Positions 16,098 through 25,790 are shown, counted from the stretch's first letter. The stretch is 64,000 bases of DNA from Candidatus Coprovivens excrementavium (GCA_944363975.1 CALVVU010000002.1:186001-250000), one strand, 5' to 3'. Notes: generated by a model from the sequence alone, not told the origin. Numbers and translations are program-made.

Positions 16098-18203
16098 ATG
16101 AAAAGAAAAAACAATACAATAAATGTTAGTAAAATAATTTTTGTTGTTCTTGTTTTTTCTTTTTTAGCTATTGTTATAAAATTAAGTCTTGTTTCTTTAA
16201 AAAAGACAACCAATGGAGTTGATTTAACTGCTTTTGTTGAAAACCGTAATACTGAAACAGAAGTCTTAAAAGCTAAAAGAGGTTCTATCAAATCTTCTGA
16301 TGGTGAAATTTTAGCTCAAACAATCAACTCTTATACTTTGATAGCTTATCTATCTGAAAGTCGTACTAAAGACCCAGATAACCCTCAACATGTAGTTGAT
16401 AAAGAAGCAACTGCTAAAGCTCTTGCTCCAATATTAGGAACTACAGAAGAATATATTTTGAGTCGCTTGAACCAAGAGGCTTATCAGGTTGAATTTGGTA
16501 CAAGTGGTAAAAATTTAAGTACTATAACTAAAAATCAAATCGAAGATTTAGCTTTACCAGGTATTGACTTTATTGAGAGTAATAAAAGATATTATCCTAT
16601 GAGTAACTTTGCATCATATATAATTGGTTACGCTAAGAGCAACGACGATGGAAATATTGTTGGCCAAATGGGTATCGAAGCATACTTCGATGATGAATTA
16701 CAAGGTGTTGACGGCTATACAATCTATCAAAAAGACGCTTATGGTTATACAATGCCAAACACAACTACTGTAACTGAAGAACCTGTTCAAGGTAAAGATA
16801 TTTATCTAACAATTGATAGCAAAATTCAATTATTTGTTGAAAATGGTATTCAAGAAATTAGTAAAGATAACAATATGGATTGGTTAACTTTCTCTGTTAT
16901 GGATGCTAAAACCGGTGCCATAGTTGCATCCGCTTCAAATCCTAATTTTAATTTAAACACTTTAGCTGATATTAAGAGCTATCTTAATCCATTAACGACT
17001 TATACGTATGAACCAGGAAGTACAATGAAAATATTCTCGTTCTTAGCAGCTATGGAAAATAATGTTTATGACGGCTCGAAAAAATATAAATCCGGAACTA
17101 TTAAAATAGATGACGCAACGATTAAAGATTTTAATGGTAAAGGGTGGGGGACTATAACTTTTGATGAAGGTTTTGCCTATTCATCAAATGTTGCTGCCAC
17201 AAACCTAGCTATTGAATTAGGACGTGAAAATTTATACAATTACTATGCGTCACTTGGTTTTGGTCGTCAAACTGGGGTAACACTACCTAATGAGGCACAA
17301 GGAGATATTGATTTTACATATCGTACCGAAGTAGCAACAGCTTCATTCGGTCAAGGTATTACAACGACTCCGATCCAAAATCTTCAGGCTTTAAGTATTT
17401 TAGCTAATGATGGTGTCGAAATACAACCATACATTGTTGAAAAAGTCGTTGATAGTGAAACAGGGGAGACAACATACCAACATGAAAGAACAGAACTTGG
17501 TACCAAAGCCTCTAAAGAGAATACAGATAAAATGTTATCTTTACTACATGATGTAGTCTATAGTGGTAAAACCGATGCTAAATACTATGAATCAGACAAC
17601 ATAACACTTGTCGGTAAAACAGGGACAGCCCAAATAACTGGTAGTAATGGAGGTTATTTGTCAGGTAAATATGACTACGTTCGTAGTTTTGCTGGAGTAT
17701 TCCCGTATGAAAATCCCCAATATATTATTTATGTTTCAGTAAAAAGATACGATGGTGTCTATCGTGAATTTGCTGAAATGGTCAAAAAAGTAGTCGAAGA
17801 AATTGCTAAATATAAAAATCTAACTGAATTAATTGAAGAAGTTGATACTGATAAGATAATAACCTTAGATAATTATATTAGTTCTGATATCCAGTCAGTT
17901 GAAGAAAAATTAAAAAAAATAAATCTTTCTGTTGTTAAACTTGGTAACGGAAAATACATTATTAATCAATATCCTAATAAAGGTACAGTTGTATTAGCAG
18001 GAAGTAAATTGTTTTTAAAAACAAATGGACCAGAATATACAATGCCTAATATAACAGGATGGAGTGTAAGTGAAGTCAATACACTTTGCAAATTATTAGG
18101 GTTAAAACTAAAAAGCAATGGTTATGGTAAAGTAAAAAGCTTTTCCATTGCCGAAGGTACCAAAATTGTTAATGGATCATCTTTAGAAGTCACTTTTGAA
18201 TAA
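16098..18203 (+). CDS. ftsI: Division penicillin-binding protein (FtsI/PBP2x type) with PASTA domains
   Basis: 701 residues. Class B transpeptidase that makes septal peptidoglycan. One N-terminal membrane helix (about 12-32), a dimerisation domain with KAKRGSIKSSDGEILAQ, and a transpeptidase domain with GSTMK (Ser about 307), SSN (about 361) and GKTGTAQ (about 506). The end (about 590-701) holds two PASTA domains, including YTMPNITGWSVSEVNTLCKL, as in Gram-positive PBP2x. It closes the mraZ operon; mraY and murD, which usually follow, are not here. A bidirectional terminator separates it from the convergent pyk. Confidence 0.95.
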   Translation: MKRKNNTINVSKIIFVVLVFSFLAIVIKLSLVSLKKTTNGVDLTAFVENRNTETEVLKAKRGSIKSSDGEILAQTINSYTLIAYLSESRTKDPDNPQHVVDKEATAKALAPILGTTEEYILSRLNQEAYQVEFGTSGKNLSTITKNQIEDLALPGIDFIESNKRYYPMSNFASYIIGYAKSNDDGNIVGQMGIEAYFDDELQGVDGYTIYQKDAYGYTMPNTTTVTEEPVQGKDIYLTIDSKIQLFVENGIQEISKDNNMDWLTFSVMDAKTGAIVASASNPNFNLNTLADIKSYLNPLTTYTYEPGSTMKIFSFLAAMENNVYDGSKKYKSGTIKIDDATIKDFNGKGWGTITFDEGFAYSSNVAATNLAIELGRENLYNYYASLGFGRQTGVTLPNEAQGDIDFTYRTEVATASFGQGITTTPIQNLQALSILANDGVEIQPYIVEKVVDSETGETTYQHERTELGTKASKENTDKMLSLLHDVVYSGKTDAKYYESDNITLVGKTGTAQITGSNGGYLSGKYDYVRSFAGVFPYENPQYIIYVSVKRYDGVYREFAEMVKKVVEEIAKYKNLTELIEEVDTDKIITLDNYISSDIQSVEEKLKKINLSVVKLGNGKYIINQYPNKGTVVLAGSKLFLKTNGPEYTMPNITGWSVSEVNTLCKLLGLKLKSNGYGKVKSFSIAEGTKIVNGSSLEVTFE

Positions 18204-18238
18204 AAAAAACTTAAAGTTTTTATAACTTTAAGTTTTTT
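18204..18238. terminator. Bidirectional terminator between ftsI and pyk
   Basis: A perfect 15-base stem (18204-18218 with 18224-18238), A-rich on the left and T-rich on the right, so it can end transcription from both sides. Confidence 0.88.
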
Positions 18239-19649
18239 ATATTTCATGTATTTTTAAGAAGTTTGTATGGGCTTCTTTAGGGAAACCACCAACAACAGCA
18301 ACTAAATCACCATTTTGTAAATTCATAAGTTCACCTGCAGCTTTAACTCCTTCAGTAACAATCTCATCAGTATCATTAAATTTAGGAACAATCTTTGTAT
18401 AAACTCCCCATTTTAAAGCTAAACTACGAGCAACTTTAACATCTGTTGTAGTTGCAATTATAAATGATTCTGGTCTTAAAGAAGCAATATCCAAAGCTGT
18501 TCTTCCTGTTAAAGTCGAAGCAACTATTGCTTTGATAGGTAAATCATCAGCAGCTTGAACAGCACATTTAGCAATTGTATTATGAATAGCTGTTCCAGTT
18601 AATTGAAACTCATCAAGATTATACTTAGTTACTTTTTCAACATTCTCACAAATATTAGCCATTGTTGTAATAGTTTCTACTGGAAAATTACCAATTGTTG
18701 TTTCATCACTTGTCATTATTGCATCGCATCCTGCAATAACAGCATTAGCTACGTCTGTAACTTCAGCATTTGTTGGACGAATATTAGTTTTCATGCTATA
18801 CATCATTTGTGTTGCCATAATTACACCTTTACCATTAGCATGGCAAGCGTCAATCATCATTTGTTGATATAAAGGTAAATTTTCAACTCCTGTTTCAATA
18901 CCTAAATCTCCACGAGCAATCATAATATAGTCTGAAGCTTCAACAATTTCATCAAGGTTATCAATTGCATATTGTGTTTCAACTTTTGAAACAATAGGCA
19001 TATTTGGTTTACCGTATTTAGCACACAAAGCTTTAACATCACGAATGTTTTCAGCACTATTAACAAATGAAATAGCTAAATAATCACCATCATTTTCACA
19101 AGCGTATTTAATATCTTCTTCATCCTTTGCAGAAATATAAGGAACATCTAATTTTACTCCAGGTAAGCAAACACCACGACGTGATTTAATAACTCCAGAA
19201 TTCATTATTTCACAAGTAACCCCGTCATTTTCAACAGAAGTAACGACCAATTTGTAGAATCCATCATCTAATAGAATAGGTGAACCAACCTTTAAATCTT
19301 TTAAAACTCCTGGATAATTCAAAGTAATTTGTTTACTTGTTCCATCATGACCATCTTCGCCATCAGATTCAACTATTCTAATTTTTTCGCCCTTAACAAG
19401 TTCAATTTTATCATCAACAAATGAACAAGTTCTCAAATCAGGTCCCTTTGTATCATAAAGAATGGCTATATTAGCTCCCAATTCTTCATTTGCTCTCTTA
19501 ACTAAAGATTCATCTAATTTTCTTTCTTCTAATGTAGCATGTGAAAAATTAATTCTTGCTACGTTCATACCAGCTTCTACAATACCTTTAAAATTTTCCC
19601 AATCTTGTGTAGAAGGACCGATACTACAAATAATTTTTGTCTTTTTCAT
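18237..19649 (-). CDS. pyk: Pyruvate kinase
   Basis: 470 residues. Converts phosphoenolpyruvate and ADP to pyruvate and ATP in glycolysis. Start chosen at 19649 (MKKTKIICSIGPS), which has GGAGG at the right distance; the in-frame ATG 24 bases further upstream would bury this site. Seen: TKIICSIGPS, VARINFSHAT, ILYDTKGPDLRT, LDVPYISAKDEEDI, MPIVSKVE, DYIMIARGDLGIE, MATQMMYSM and NAVIAGCDAIMTSDETT. The C-terminal allosteric domain is present, but there is no extra phosphotransferase-like domain as in some Bacilli. The last codons overlap the shared terminator. Confidence 0.96.
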   Translation of the reverse strand: MKKTKIICSIGPSTQDWENFKGIVEAGMNVARINFSHATLEERKLDESLVKRANEELGANIAILYDTKGPDLRTCSFVDDKIELVKGEKIRIVESDGEDGHDGTSKQITLNYPGVLKDLKVGSPILLDDGFYKLVVTSVENDGVTCEIMNSGVIKSRRGVCLPGVKLDVPYISAKDEEDIKYACENDGDYLAISFVNSAENIRDVKALCAKYGKPNMPIVSKVETQYAIDNLDEIVEASDYIMIARGDLGIETGVENLPLYQQMMIDACHANGKGVIMATQMMYSMKTNIRPTNAEVTDVANAVIAGCDAIMTSDETTIGNFPVETITTMANICENVEKVTKYNLDEFQLTGTAIHNTIAKCAVQAADDLPIKAIVASTLTGRTALDIASLRPESFIIATTTDVKVARSLALKWGVYTKIVPKFNDTDEIVTEGVKAAGELMNLQNGDLVAVVGGFPKEAHTNFLKIHEI

Positions 19650-19676
19650 AAAAAAACCTCCTTTTTCGACCAACTA

Positions 19677-19705
19677 ATTTTAGCATTCTTTTGTTCTTTT
19701 GTAAA
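19677..19705 (-). promoter_or_regulatory. pyk promoter
   Basis: Read on the - strand: TTTACA (complement of 19700-19705), 17-base spacer, TAAAAT (complement of 19677-19682) preceded by TGC, an extended -10. Confidence 0.7.
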
Positions 19706-19739
19706 TAACTAAATTCCTTATTTTCCTATATCTAAAATG

Positions 19740-19773
19740 TAAAAAATAAAAGATATTATTATTTATCTTTTAT
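19740..19773 (-). terminator. map terminator
   Basis: ATAAAAGATA (19746-19755) and TATCTTTTAT (19764-19773) form a 10-base stem; on the - strand a T run follows. The map stop codon begins inside the stem. Confidence 0.75.
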
Positions 19774-20555
19774 TATTCTTTTACAATATCTTCAGGATCT
19801 AATTCTACATCACGACGCGTTAAGATTTCATATCCATTATCAGTAACTAAAACGGTATGTTCAAAATGTGCACTATTTTCATCATCATCAGTACAAATTG
19901 TCCAATCATCATCTAGCATATATATATCAGCCGTTCCTAAATTCAACATTGGTTCTACTGCAATAACGTTTCCTGTATGTAAAACAGGTCCTTTATGTTC
20001 ATGCCCGTAGTTAGGTACATCTGGTTCTAAATGAACCTTATCCCCAACACCATGACCGACTAATTCTTTAACAACTCCAAGATTATATTTATGAGCAACT
20101 TTTTCAACGGCATGACCAATATCACCAGTCGTACATCCATCATGAATAGCAGCTAAACCGGCCATCAAACTTTCTTCAGTTCGTTCAAGTAACTTTATAT
20201 CTCTTGGTTTACCTTCACCAACAATATAGCTCCATGCTGAATCTCCGTGATAACCTTGGTAACAAGCTCCAATATCCAATTTAACTATATCACCATTTCT
20301 TAGTTTACGATGACTTGGAATTCCGTGAACAACTTCATTATTAACACTTATACAAATACTACCAGGAAATCCATATAATCCTTCGAAAGAACAAGTGCAT
20401 CCTTTACTTTCGATAAATTTTTTAGCTAAACGATCCAATTCTTTTGTACTTATTCCTGGCTTAATAAATTGTTGAATATACTTATGACATAAACCAACAA
20501 CTTTTCCCGCCTCTCTTAGTTTATTAATTTCATCTTCGTTTCTAACGACTATCAT
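19773..20555 (-). CDS. map: Methionine aminopeptidase type I
   Basis: 260 residues. Removes the initiator methionine from nascent proteins; uses two metal ions. The five ligands are visible: Asp in KLDIGACYQGYHGD (first and second Asp), His in LVGHGVGDKVH, Glu in VIAVEPM and Glu in HFEHTVLV. The start IVVRNEDEINKLREAG is typical. There is no N-terminal zinc-finger extension. A -10 box (TATAAT, complement of 20581-20586) lies upstream. The usual secY-adk-map-infA neighbourhood is absent here. Confidence 0.96.
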   Translation of the reverse strand: MIVVRNEDEINKLREAGKVVGLCHKYIQQFIKPGISTKELDRLAKKFIESKGCTCSFEGLYGFPGSICISVNNEVVHGIPSHRKLRNGDIVKLDIGACYQGYHGDSAWSYIVGEGKPRDIKLLERTEESLMAGLAAIHDGCTTGDIGHAVEKVAHKYNLGVVKELVGHGVGDKVHLEPDVPNYGHEHKGPVLHTGNVIAVEPMLNLGTADIYMLDDDWTICTDDDENSAHFEHTVLVTDNGYEILTRRDVELDPEDIVKE

Positions 20556-20622
20556 TTATTTCATCCCCAATTCATAAAGTATTATAACACATATTAAAAA
20601 AAATAAATATTAACAATATCTA

Positions 20623-20651
20623 GTTACATCCCCAAACACCTATGATATAAT
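20623..20651 (+). promoter_or_regulatory. Promoter of the fused ABC exporter
   Basis: GTTACA (20623-20628) and TATAAT (20646-20651) with a 17-base spacer, 26 bases before the gene. Confidence 0.55.
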
Positions 20652-20676
20652 ATTAAAAGATTTTATAGAAAGAAGA

Positions 20677-23241
20677 ATGAAGATGCTCGAACTAAAAAAA
20701 ATAACTAAAGTATATGAAGTAGCTGATAGTAAGCAAAAAGCTCTAAATAAAATTGATATAAAATTTCGTCAAAATGAATTTGTTTCAATTCTTGGTCCAA
20801 GTGGTAGTGGAAAAACAACTTTATTAAATATAATAGGTGGATTAGATAGTTATACTTCTGGAGATTTAATAATTAATGGAATCTCTACAAAAGAGTATTC
20901 CGATCGTGATTGGGATACTTATCGTAATCATCGTATTGGTTTTGTTTTTCAAAGTTATAATCTTATTCCTCACCAAACCGCTCTTCAAAATGTTGAACTA
21001 GCTTTAACTTTATCTGGTATTGGCAAAGAAGAACGTCGTAAAAAAAGTATTGCTGTATTAAAAAAAGTTGGCTTAGAAAAGCAAATGTATAAAAGACCGA
21101 ACCAAATGTCTGGTGGTCAGATGCAACGTATTGCCATAGCTCGTGCTTTAGTAAATGACCCCGATATTCTTCTTGCCGACGAACCAACCGGAGCTCTTGA
21201 CTCTGAAACAAGCTTACAAATCATGGATTTATTAAGTGAAATAGCTAAAGATCGTTTAGTTATTATGGTAACTCACAATCCCGAACTAGCTGTTAATTAT
21301 TCAACTCGTATCGTAAAACTTCTTGATGGTGAAATAATCGACGACTCTAATCCATTTAATGGCGAAGAAGAAATTACTGAACCTAAAAATAAAAAGAAGA
21401 AGACTTCTAAGACATCAATGAATTTCAAAACTGCCTTTTCTTTATCATTAAATAATCTTATGACTAAAAAAGGCCGTACATTTTTAACTGCCTTTGCTGG
21501 ATCAATCGGTATTATAGGTATTGCCTTAATCCTTTCTCTATCAAATGGTATTCAAGAGTACATCAATAAAACAGAAGAAGAAACTCTTAGTTCGTACCCT
21601 CTAACAATATCAAAAGAATCTGTTGATATGTCAGCTATGCTTGAAAGTTTAGCTGGTAATCAAGAGGTCGAGGAATATAATGACGATAAGATTCATTCAG
21701 TTAATATAATGGGTGATATCTTTACATCTATGACATCTGAGATTACTAAAAATAATACTAAAGATTTTAAAGAATATCTTGAAAGTGATAAAACTGATAT
21801 TAAGGATTATGTCTCAGATATTCAATATACTTACAATATTACAATGAATTTATATAAAAATGATTTAGATAAAATAACTAAAGTAAATCCAACAACAGTC
21901 TTTGATAGTATAGGCATGAATACCTCTGGAATCTCATCTGCTTATAATAGCTATCTATCAAACTATAACGTTTTCTATGAAATGCTTAATAATCAAGAAT
22001 TATTAGAACAACAATACGATCTTGTAGATGGTCGTTGGCCAACTAAGTACAATGAAGTAGTATTAACTGTTGATAAAAACAATCGAATATCTGATTATAC
22101 GTTATACAGTCTTGGAATATTAGATCAAGAAGAATTAAAAGAACAATTTAATAATATGACTACTGGTAAGGAAGTTAATTTCGAAAAAACTTCTTATACA
22201 ACCGATGAATTATTAAATTTATCATTTAAATTAGTTTTAAATACCGATTATTATAAAAAAGATCATGGTATATGGGTTAATATGTCCAATAATGAAAAAT
22301 ACATGCAAAATTTAATCGAAGAAGCTGAAGAAATAAAAATTGTCGGAATTATCAAACCAAATGAAGAAGCTGTAGTAGGAGGAAGTTCATATGGTATGGT
22401 TGGTTATACAAGTGAACTAACCGAGCATTTAATTAACAAAATAAATGAATCTGAAATAACTAAAGAACAACTAGCTAACCCTGAAATAAATGTCTTTACT
22501 GGAACTGAATTTTCAACTCAAACTAAGTTTGACATAAATAATTTAAGCAAAGAACAACTAGCTTATATTAAAAGTTTATCTCAAGAAGAATTAGCCGCTT
22601 ATATGCAGTCATATTCTGAGAATGCAACCTCAACATATGAAGAAAACTTATCATTATTAGGTATAGTCGATCTTGAAGAACCTGATGGAATAAAAATTTA
22701 TCCTAAAGACTTTGATTCCAAAGAAAATATAATTTCTATAATCGACAAATATAACGAAGACAAAGCTGAAGAAGAGCAAATTACTTACTCTGATATCGTA
22801 GGTCTTATGATGAGTTCAGTATCGACAATCGTTAATACTATCAGTAGTGTTTTAATAGCCTTTGTAGCTATTAGTTTAATCGTTTCATCAATTATGATTG
22901 CAATTATTACTTATATTTCTGTTATCGAAAGAACAAAAGAAATAGGAATTCTAAGAGCTATTGGTGCATCTAAAAAAGATATCTCCCGTGTCTTCAACGC
23001 TGAGACTCTTATTGAAGGATTATCTGCTGGAATCTTAGGAATTGTTGTCACTATTATTCTAAATATTCCAATAAATATAATAATTAAAAATGTTGTTAAT
23101 ATCAGCAATATAAGTCAACTACCTGTTATAGGAGCTATTATTCTTATTATAATAAGTGTTCTTTTAACTGTAATAGCTGGTTTCATTCCAGCCAAAATAG
23201 CTTCTAAAAAAGATCCAGTCGAAGCTCTTCGTACAGAATAG
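20677..23241 (+). CDS. ABC exporter, ATPase fused to FtsX-type permease (MacB-like)
   Basis: 854 residues in one chain. Residues about 4-225 are the ATPase: Walker A GPSGSGKTT, Q-loop VFQSYNLIP, signature SGGQMQ, Walker B ILLADEPTGALD. A basic linker (KNKKKKTSKTS) leads to the permease: one helix (about 270-290), a large extracellular part (about 300-700) and three helices (about 715-845) with the FtsX-family ERTKEIGILRAIGASKKDI region. MacB-like proteins export peptides or pull lipoproteins; with no outer membrane expected, the substrate is probably a peptide. A second ATG at 20683 is an alternative start. A terminator follows. Confidence 0.88.
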   Translation: MKMLELKKITKVYEVADSKQKALNKIDIKFRQNEFVSILGPSGSGKTTLLNIIGGLDSYTSGDLIINGISTKEYSDRDWDTYRNHRIGFVFQSYNLIPHQTALQNVELALTLSGIGKEERRKKSIAVLKKVGLEKQMYKRPNQMSGGQMQRIAIARALVNDPDILLADEPTGALDSETSLQIMDLLSEIAKDRLVIMVTHNPELAVNYSTRIVKLLDGEIIDDSNPFNGEEEITEPKNKKKKTSKTSMNFKTAFSLSLNNLMTKKGRTFLTAFAGSIGIIGIALILSLSNGIQEYINKTEEETLSSYPLTISKESVDMSAMLESLAGNQEVEEYNDDKIHSVNIMGDIFTSMTSEITKNNTKDFKEYLESDKTDIKDYVSDIQYTYNITMNLYKNDLDKITKVNPTTVFDSIGMNTSGISSAYNSYLSNYNVFYEMLNNQELLEQQYDLVDGRWPTKYNEVVLTVDKNNRISDYTLYSLGILDQEELKEQFNNMTTGKEVNFEKTSYTTDELLNLSFKLVLNTDYYKKDHGIWVNMSNNEKYMQNLIEEAEEIKIVGIIKPNEEAVVGGSSYGMVGYTSELTEHLINKINESEITKEQLANPEINVFTGTEFSTQTKFDINNLSKEQLAYIKSLSQEELAAYMQSYSENATSTYEENLSLLGIVDLEEPDGIKIYPKDFDSKENIISIIDKYNEDKAEEEQITYSDIVGLMMSSVSTIVNTISSVLIAFVAISLIVSSIMIAIITYISVIERTKEIGILRAIGASKKDISRVFNAETLIEGLSAGILGIVVTIILNIPINIIIKNVVNISNISQLPVIGAIILIIISVLLTVIAGFIPAKIASKKDPVEALRTE

Positions 23242-23263
23242 TGTTAATCACTATTCTTTTTTT
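23235..23263 (+). terminator. Terminator of the fused exporter
   Basis: AGAATAGTG (23235-23243) pairs with CACTATTCT (23249-23257), then T; the stop codon is in the left arm. Confidence 0.85.
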
Positions 23264-23369
23264 ATTTACATAGTATAATTATAAAATATCACATCAAACT
23301 AAAAATATAGATTGCTATTAAAAAATAAAAATTATATAATAAATATAAGATAGAAAAGAGTAGATTGTT

Positions 23370-23996
23370 ATGAGCCGTAAATTTATTTATTTAGTTGTTA
23401 TAATTACGACAATAGGTCTTGTTTTATATAGTGATTATCACCAAAAAGAAATTATTAATAATTCTTTATCTAATAAAGATGAAAATAGTGAAATAGTTAT
23501 AACTGATAGTTATAATAGTCTTGAAATACCATCTTCTTTAACAATTAAAAACTTTCAAAATGATGACGAAGAAATAATATATACATATCAATTATCACTA
23601 AGTGATATATCTGGCGCTTACTTATATGAATACAATGATAAAGAAAATTATCTTGTTTTCTCAGCTAATGGTCAAGCTCAAATAACTTTAAAAAGTAATG
23701 AATCTATAACTATTTATGATTTACCGAATAATACTAATTATAAAATCACCCAAGTTAATGATTTATCCAATAAATATACAACAACTGCTAATAATGAAAA
23801 TAAAACATCTTTAGAAGGAACAATTTCATACGATACAACAATTACTTTTGAAAATAAAACAATAGTTGATAAAACAGAATCTACCAAGAATCCATATACT
23901 TCTTCTAAACCAATAATTATCTTTATTATTATGTGTGTGTTATCAATTAGTATTTATAAAATAATTAAAAATATAAATATAAAACGTTATGAATAA
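23370..23996 (+). CDS. Isopeptide-pilin-like surface protein with sorting-type C-terminus
   Basis: 208 residues. An N-terminal hydrophobic segment (about 5-20) acts as signal or anchor. Residues about 45-165 follow the pattern of the streptococcal pilin isopeptide-linkage domain (FctA-like): IIYTYQLSLSDISG, then GQAQITLKSNESITIYDLPNNTNYKITQV, a G-I-Y-D-T strand and a closing TITFENKT. The end has NPYTS, a hydrophobic helix and the basic tail KIIKNINIKR, which looks like a sortase sorting signal of NPxT type, though no sortase is in the window. Next come a TasA/CalY-like gene and a SipW-type peptidase gene, suggesting a surface-fibre locus. Confidence 0.6.
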   Translation: MSRKFIYLVVIITTIGLVLYSDYHQKEIINNSLSNKDENSEIVITDSYNSLEIPSSLTIKNFQNDDEEIIYTYQLSLSDISGAYLYEYNDKENYLVFSANGQAQITLKSNESITIYDLPNNTNYKITQVNDLSNKYTTTANNENKTSLEGTISYDTTITFENKTIVDKTESTKNPYTSSKPIIIFIIMCVLSISIYKIIKNINIKRYE

Positions 23997-24019
23997 TAAC
24001 TTATTGCCAAAAATTTACT

Positions 24020-24047
24020 TTGTAATTTAATAAATCTCTTGTATAAT
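24020..24047 (+). promoter_or_regulatory. Promoter of the TasA-like gene
   Basis: TTGTAA (24020-24025) and TATAAT (24042-24047), 16-base spacer. The -10 box lies in the loop of a dyad, AATCTCTTG (24033-24041) with CAAGAGGTT (24055-24063). Confidence 0.55.
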
Positions 24048-24069
24048 AAAACATCAAGAGGTTTTTATT

Positions 24070-24573
24070 ATGAAAAAACAAATTCATATTTTAGAAGGTT
24101 TGATGATTATAACAATAATTGTTATAGCCTTTCTACTACTTATAAAATTTATCTATACTATTAATCACGAACAACTAGATACAAGTTACATGTGGAATAT
24201 TGATTTTAATAATCTTCAAATAATTGAAGGAAGTCAAAAAGGCGAATTAACTCTAGATAATAATAAAATAAACCTTGATGTAACATTAAAAAAAGAAGAA
24301 GAGTTTTTCTCTTTTACTATAGATACATCTAATAACGGATCTTTAGATGCTCAAATAAAAGATATCAATTTAAAAATAGACAATCCAACTAATATATTAA
24401 CTTATTCTATCTCATATCTTAATCAAGAACCAATTAATACTGGTGATATTTTAAAATCTCAAGAGACTAAAACTATTTTAGTTCGCATCTCGTATCCTAA
24501 ACAAAAAGATAAAATATATGATTCTCTTAATCTTAAATTATCATTAGATATCTCCTATACAGCAATATATTAA
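24070..24573 (+). CDS. TasA/CalY-like secreted protein (probable SipW substrate)
   Basis: 167 residues. One hydrophobic helix at residues about 10-32, then a beta-rich part with YMWNIDFNNLQIIEGSQKG and FFSFTIDTSNNGSLDAQI. The W-x-I-x-F-x-N...EGS and FxFxIDxxNxGxLDA patterns are those of the TasA/CalY (camelysin) family, which form biofilm fibres in Bacillus and are cut by the special signal peptidase SipW. A SipW-type gene is the next gene, which supports this. No catalytic motif is expected. The family call is by pattern only. Confidence 0.6.
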   Translation: MKKQIHILEGLMIITIIVIAFLLLIKFIYTINHEQLDTSYMWNIDFNNLQIIEGSQKGELTLDNNKINLDVTLKKEEEFFSFTIDTSNNGSLDAQIKDINLKIDNPTNILTYSISYLNQEPINTGDILKSQETKTILVRISYPKQKDKIYDSLNLKLSLDISYTAIY

Positions 24574-24626
24574 TTGTAATTAATTAGCAATTATTATATA
24601 ATCAATAGTAGGAGGATAGGGGATAA

Positions 24627-25775
24627 ATGAAAGAAAAGATAACCAAAAGTATACGAAGAACTCTATTAATTATAAATCTGTTAATTATATTTTATTCACT
24701 AATTATTTTTATCTTTAATCAGCATTTTAAAACGCTTATTCCAGCTTTAAATGTTGCTTTTTTCATGCTTCTAACTTTTTTCAGTATTCTCTTCCTTGGA
24801 TATAAAAAAAATAAACGCACTCGTGACAAAATTCATGTCCAAAATGTTTATATAGTCGTCTCAACCTTATATTTAATTACTATTTATTTAACTTCAAATG
24901 CAACTGGAACTATCAAAAACACCCTTAGTATTTTAAATATTATCTATTTAATTCTTTATATGATAATAAGTGAAATTGAACGTTACATTCTTTTAAACAA
25001 AGCAAATAAGAAAAATAATCAAGCTTATATAATAACATTTTCATATATTATTTTAGATATCTTAGTCTTATCATCATTAAATGATTCTAATATCTTATAT
25101 CTTAACAATTACTTCACCATTATTGTAATTGCTATTATCCGTAATTGTTTATTAAGCTACACATCATATAAGTTCGGTTTTTATCCATGCTTTATTTACT
25201 CTTTAATAACTTTCTTATTTCCACTTGTATTACCAATTTATCCTCATCTTGGAAATTATCTTACTATTATTTTCTTTGTTATTTATTCATTAATAATTTA
25301 CTATAATATTAGTAAACCTCTCCGTCAAGAAGACGAAGAAAATCTTAATAAATATAAAAGAAGTTCTCTTTTTTACATTGAACGTTTTTTATTAGTTTTT
25401 GTAATTATAATAATATTATTAGTATCTGGTAATTTCCGTTACTCAATTTCTGCTATTGCCTCAGATTCAATGTATCCTGAATTAAAAAGAGGAGATGCTG
25501 TAATAATCGAAAAAATAGATAAAACAAACATTTCCTCTTTAAAAAAAGGAATGATAGTTGCTTTTAAAGAAGAAGACGAAATAGTAACACATCGTATTTT
25601 GACTATCGAATTAATTGAGGGAAAAGAATACATTATTACAAAAGGAGATAATAATGACACAAAAGACGTTACAAAAAAAACAAAAGATGATATAATAGGT
25701 ATAGTAAGATTTAAAATACCACTAATAGGATATCCTTCTGTCGAGATATCTGATATAAAGAATAAAGAAGAATAA
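24627..25775 (+). CDS. SipW-type signal peptidase with extra N-terminal membrane domain
   Basis: 382 residues, about twice the length of SipW. Residues about 1-240 carry six to seven hydrophobic helices of unknown function. The last 130 residues are a signal peptidase of the ER/archaeal (S26B) type: a membrane helix (about 250-268), then ASDSMYPELKRGDAVII with the nucleophile Ser (about 281), EIVTHRIL with His (about 321) in the place where bacterial signal peptidases have Lys, and KGDNNDTKD. In Bacillus, SipW processes TasA and TapA. The TasA-like gene directly upstream is the likely substrate. Confidence 0.82.
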   Translation: MKEKITKSIRRTLLIINLLIIFYSLIIFIFNQHFKTLIPALNVAFFMLLTFFSILFLGYKKNKRTRDKIHVQNVYIVVSTLYLITIYLTSNATGTIKNTLSILNIIYLILYMIISEIERYILLNKANKKNNQAYIITFSYIILDILVLSSLNDSNILYLNNYFTIIVIAIIRNCLLSYTSYKFGFYPCFIYSLITFLFPLVLPIYPHLGNYLTIIFFVIYSLIIYYNISKPLRQEDEENLNKYKRSSLFYIERFLLVFVIIIILLVSGNFRYSISAIASDSMYPELKRGDAVIIEKIDKTNISSLKKGMIVAFKEEDEIVTHRILTIELIEGKEYIITKGDNNDTKDVTKKTKDDIIGIVRFKIPLIGYPSVEISDIKNKEE

Positions 25776-25790
25776 TAAGGAGTATGTCGT

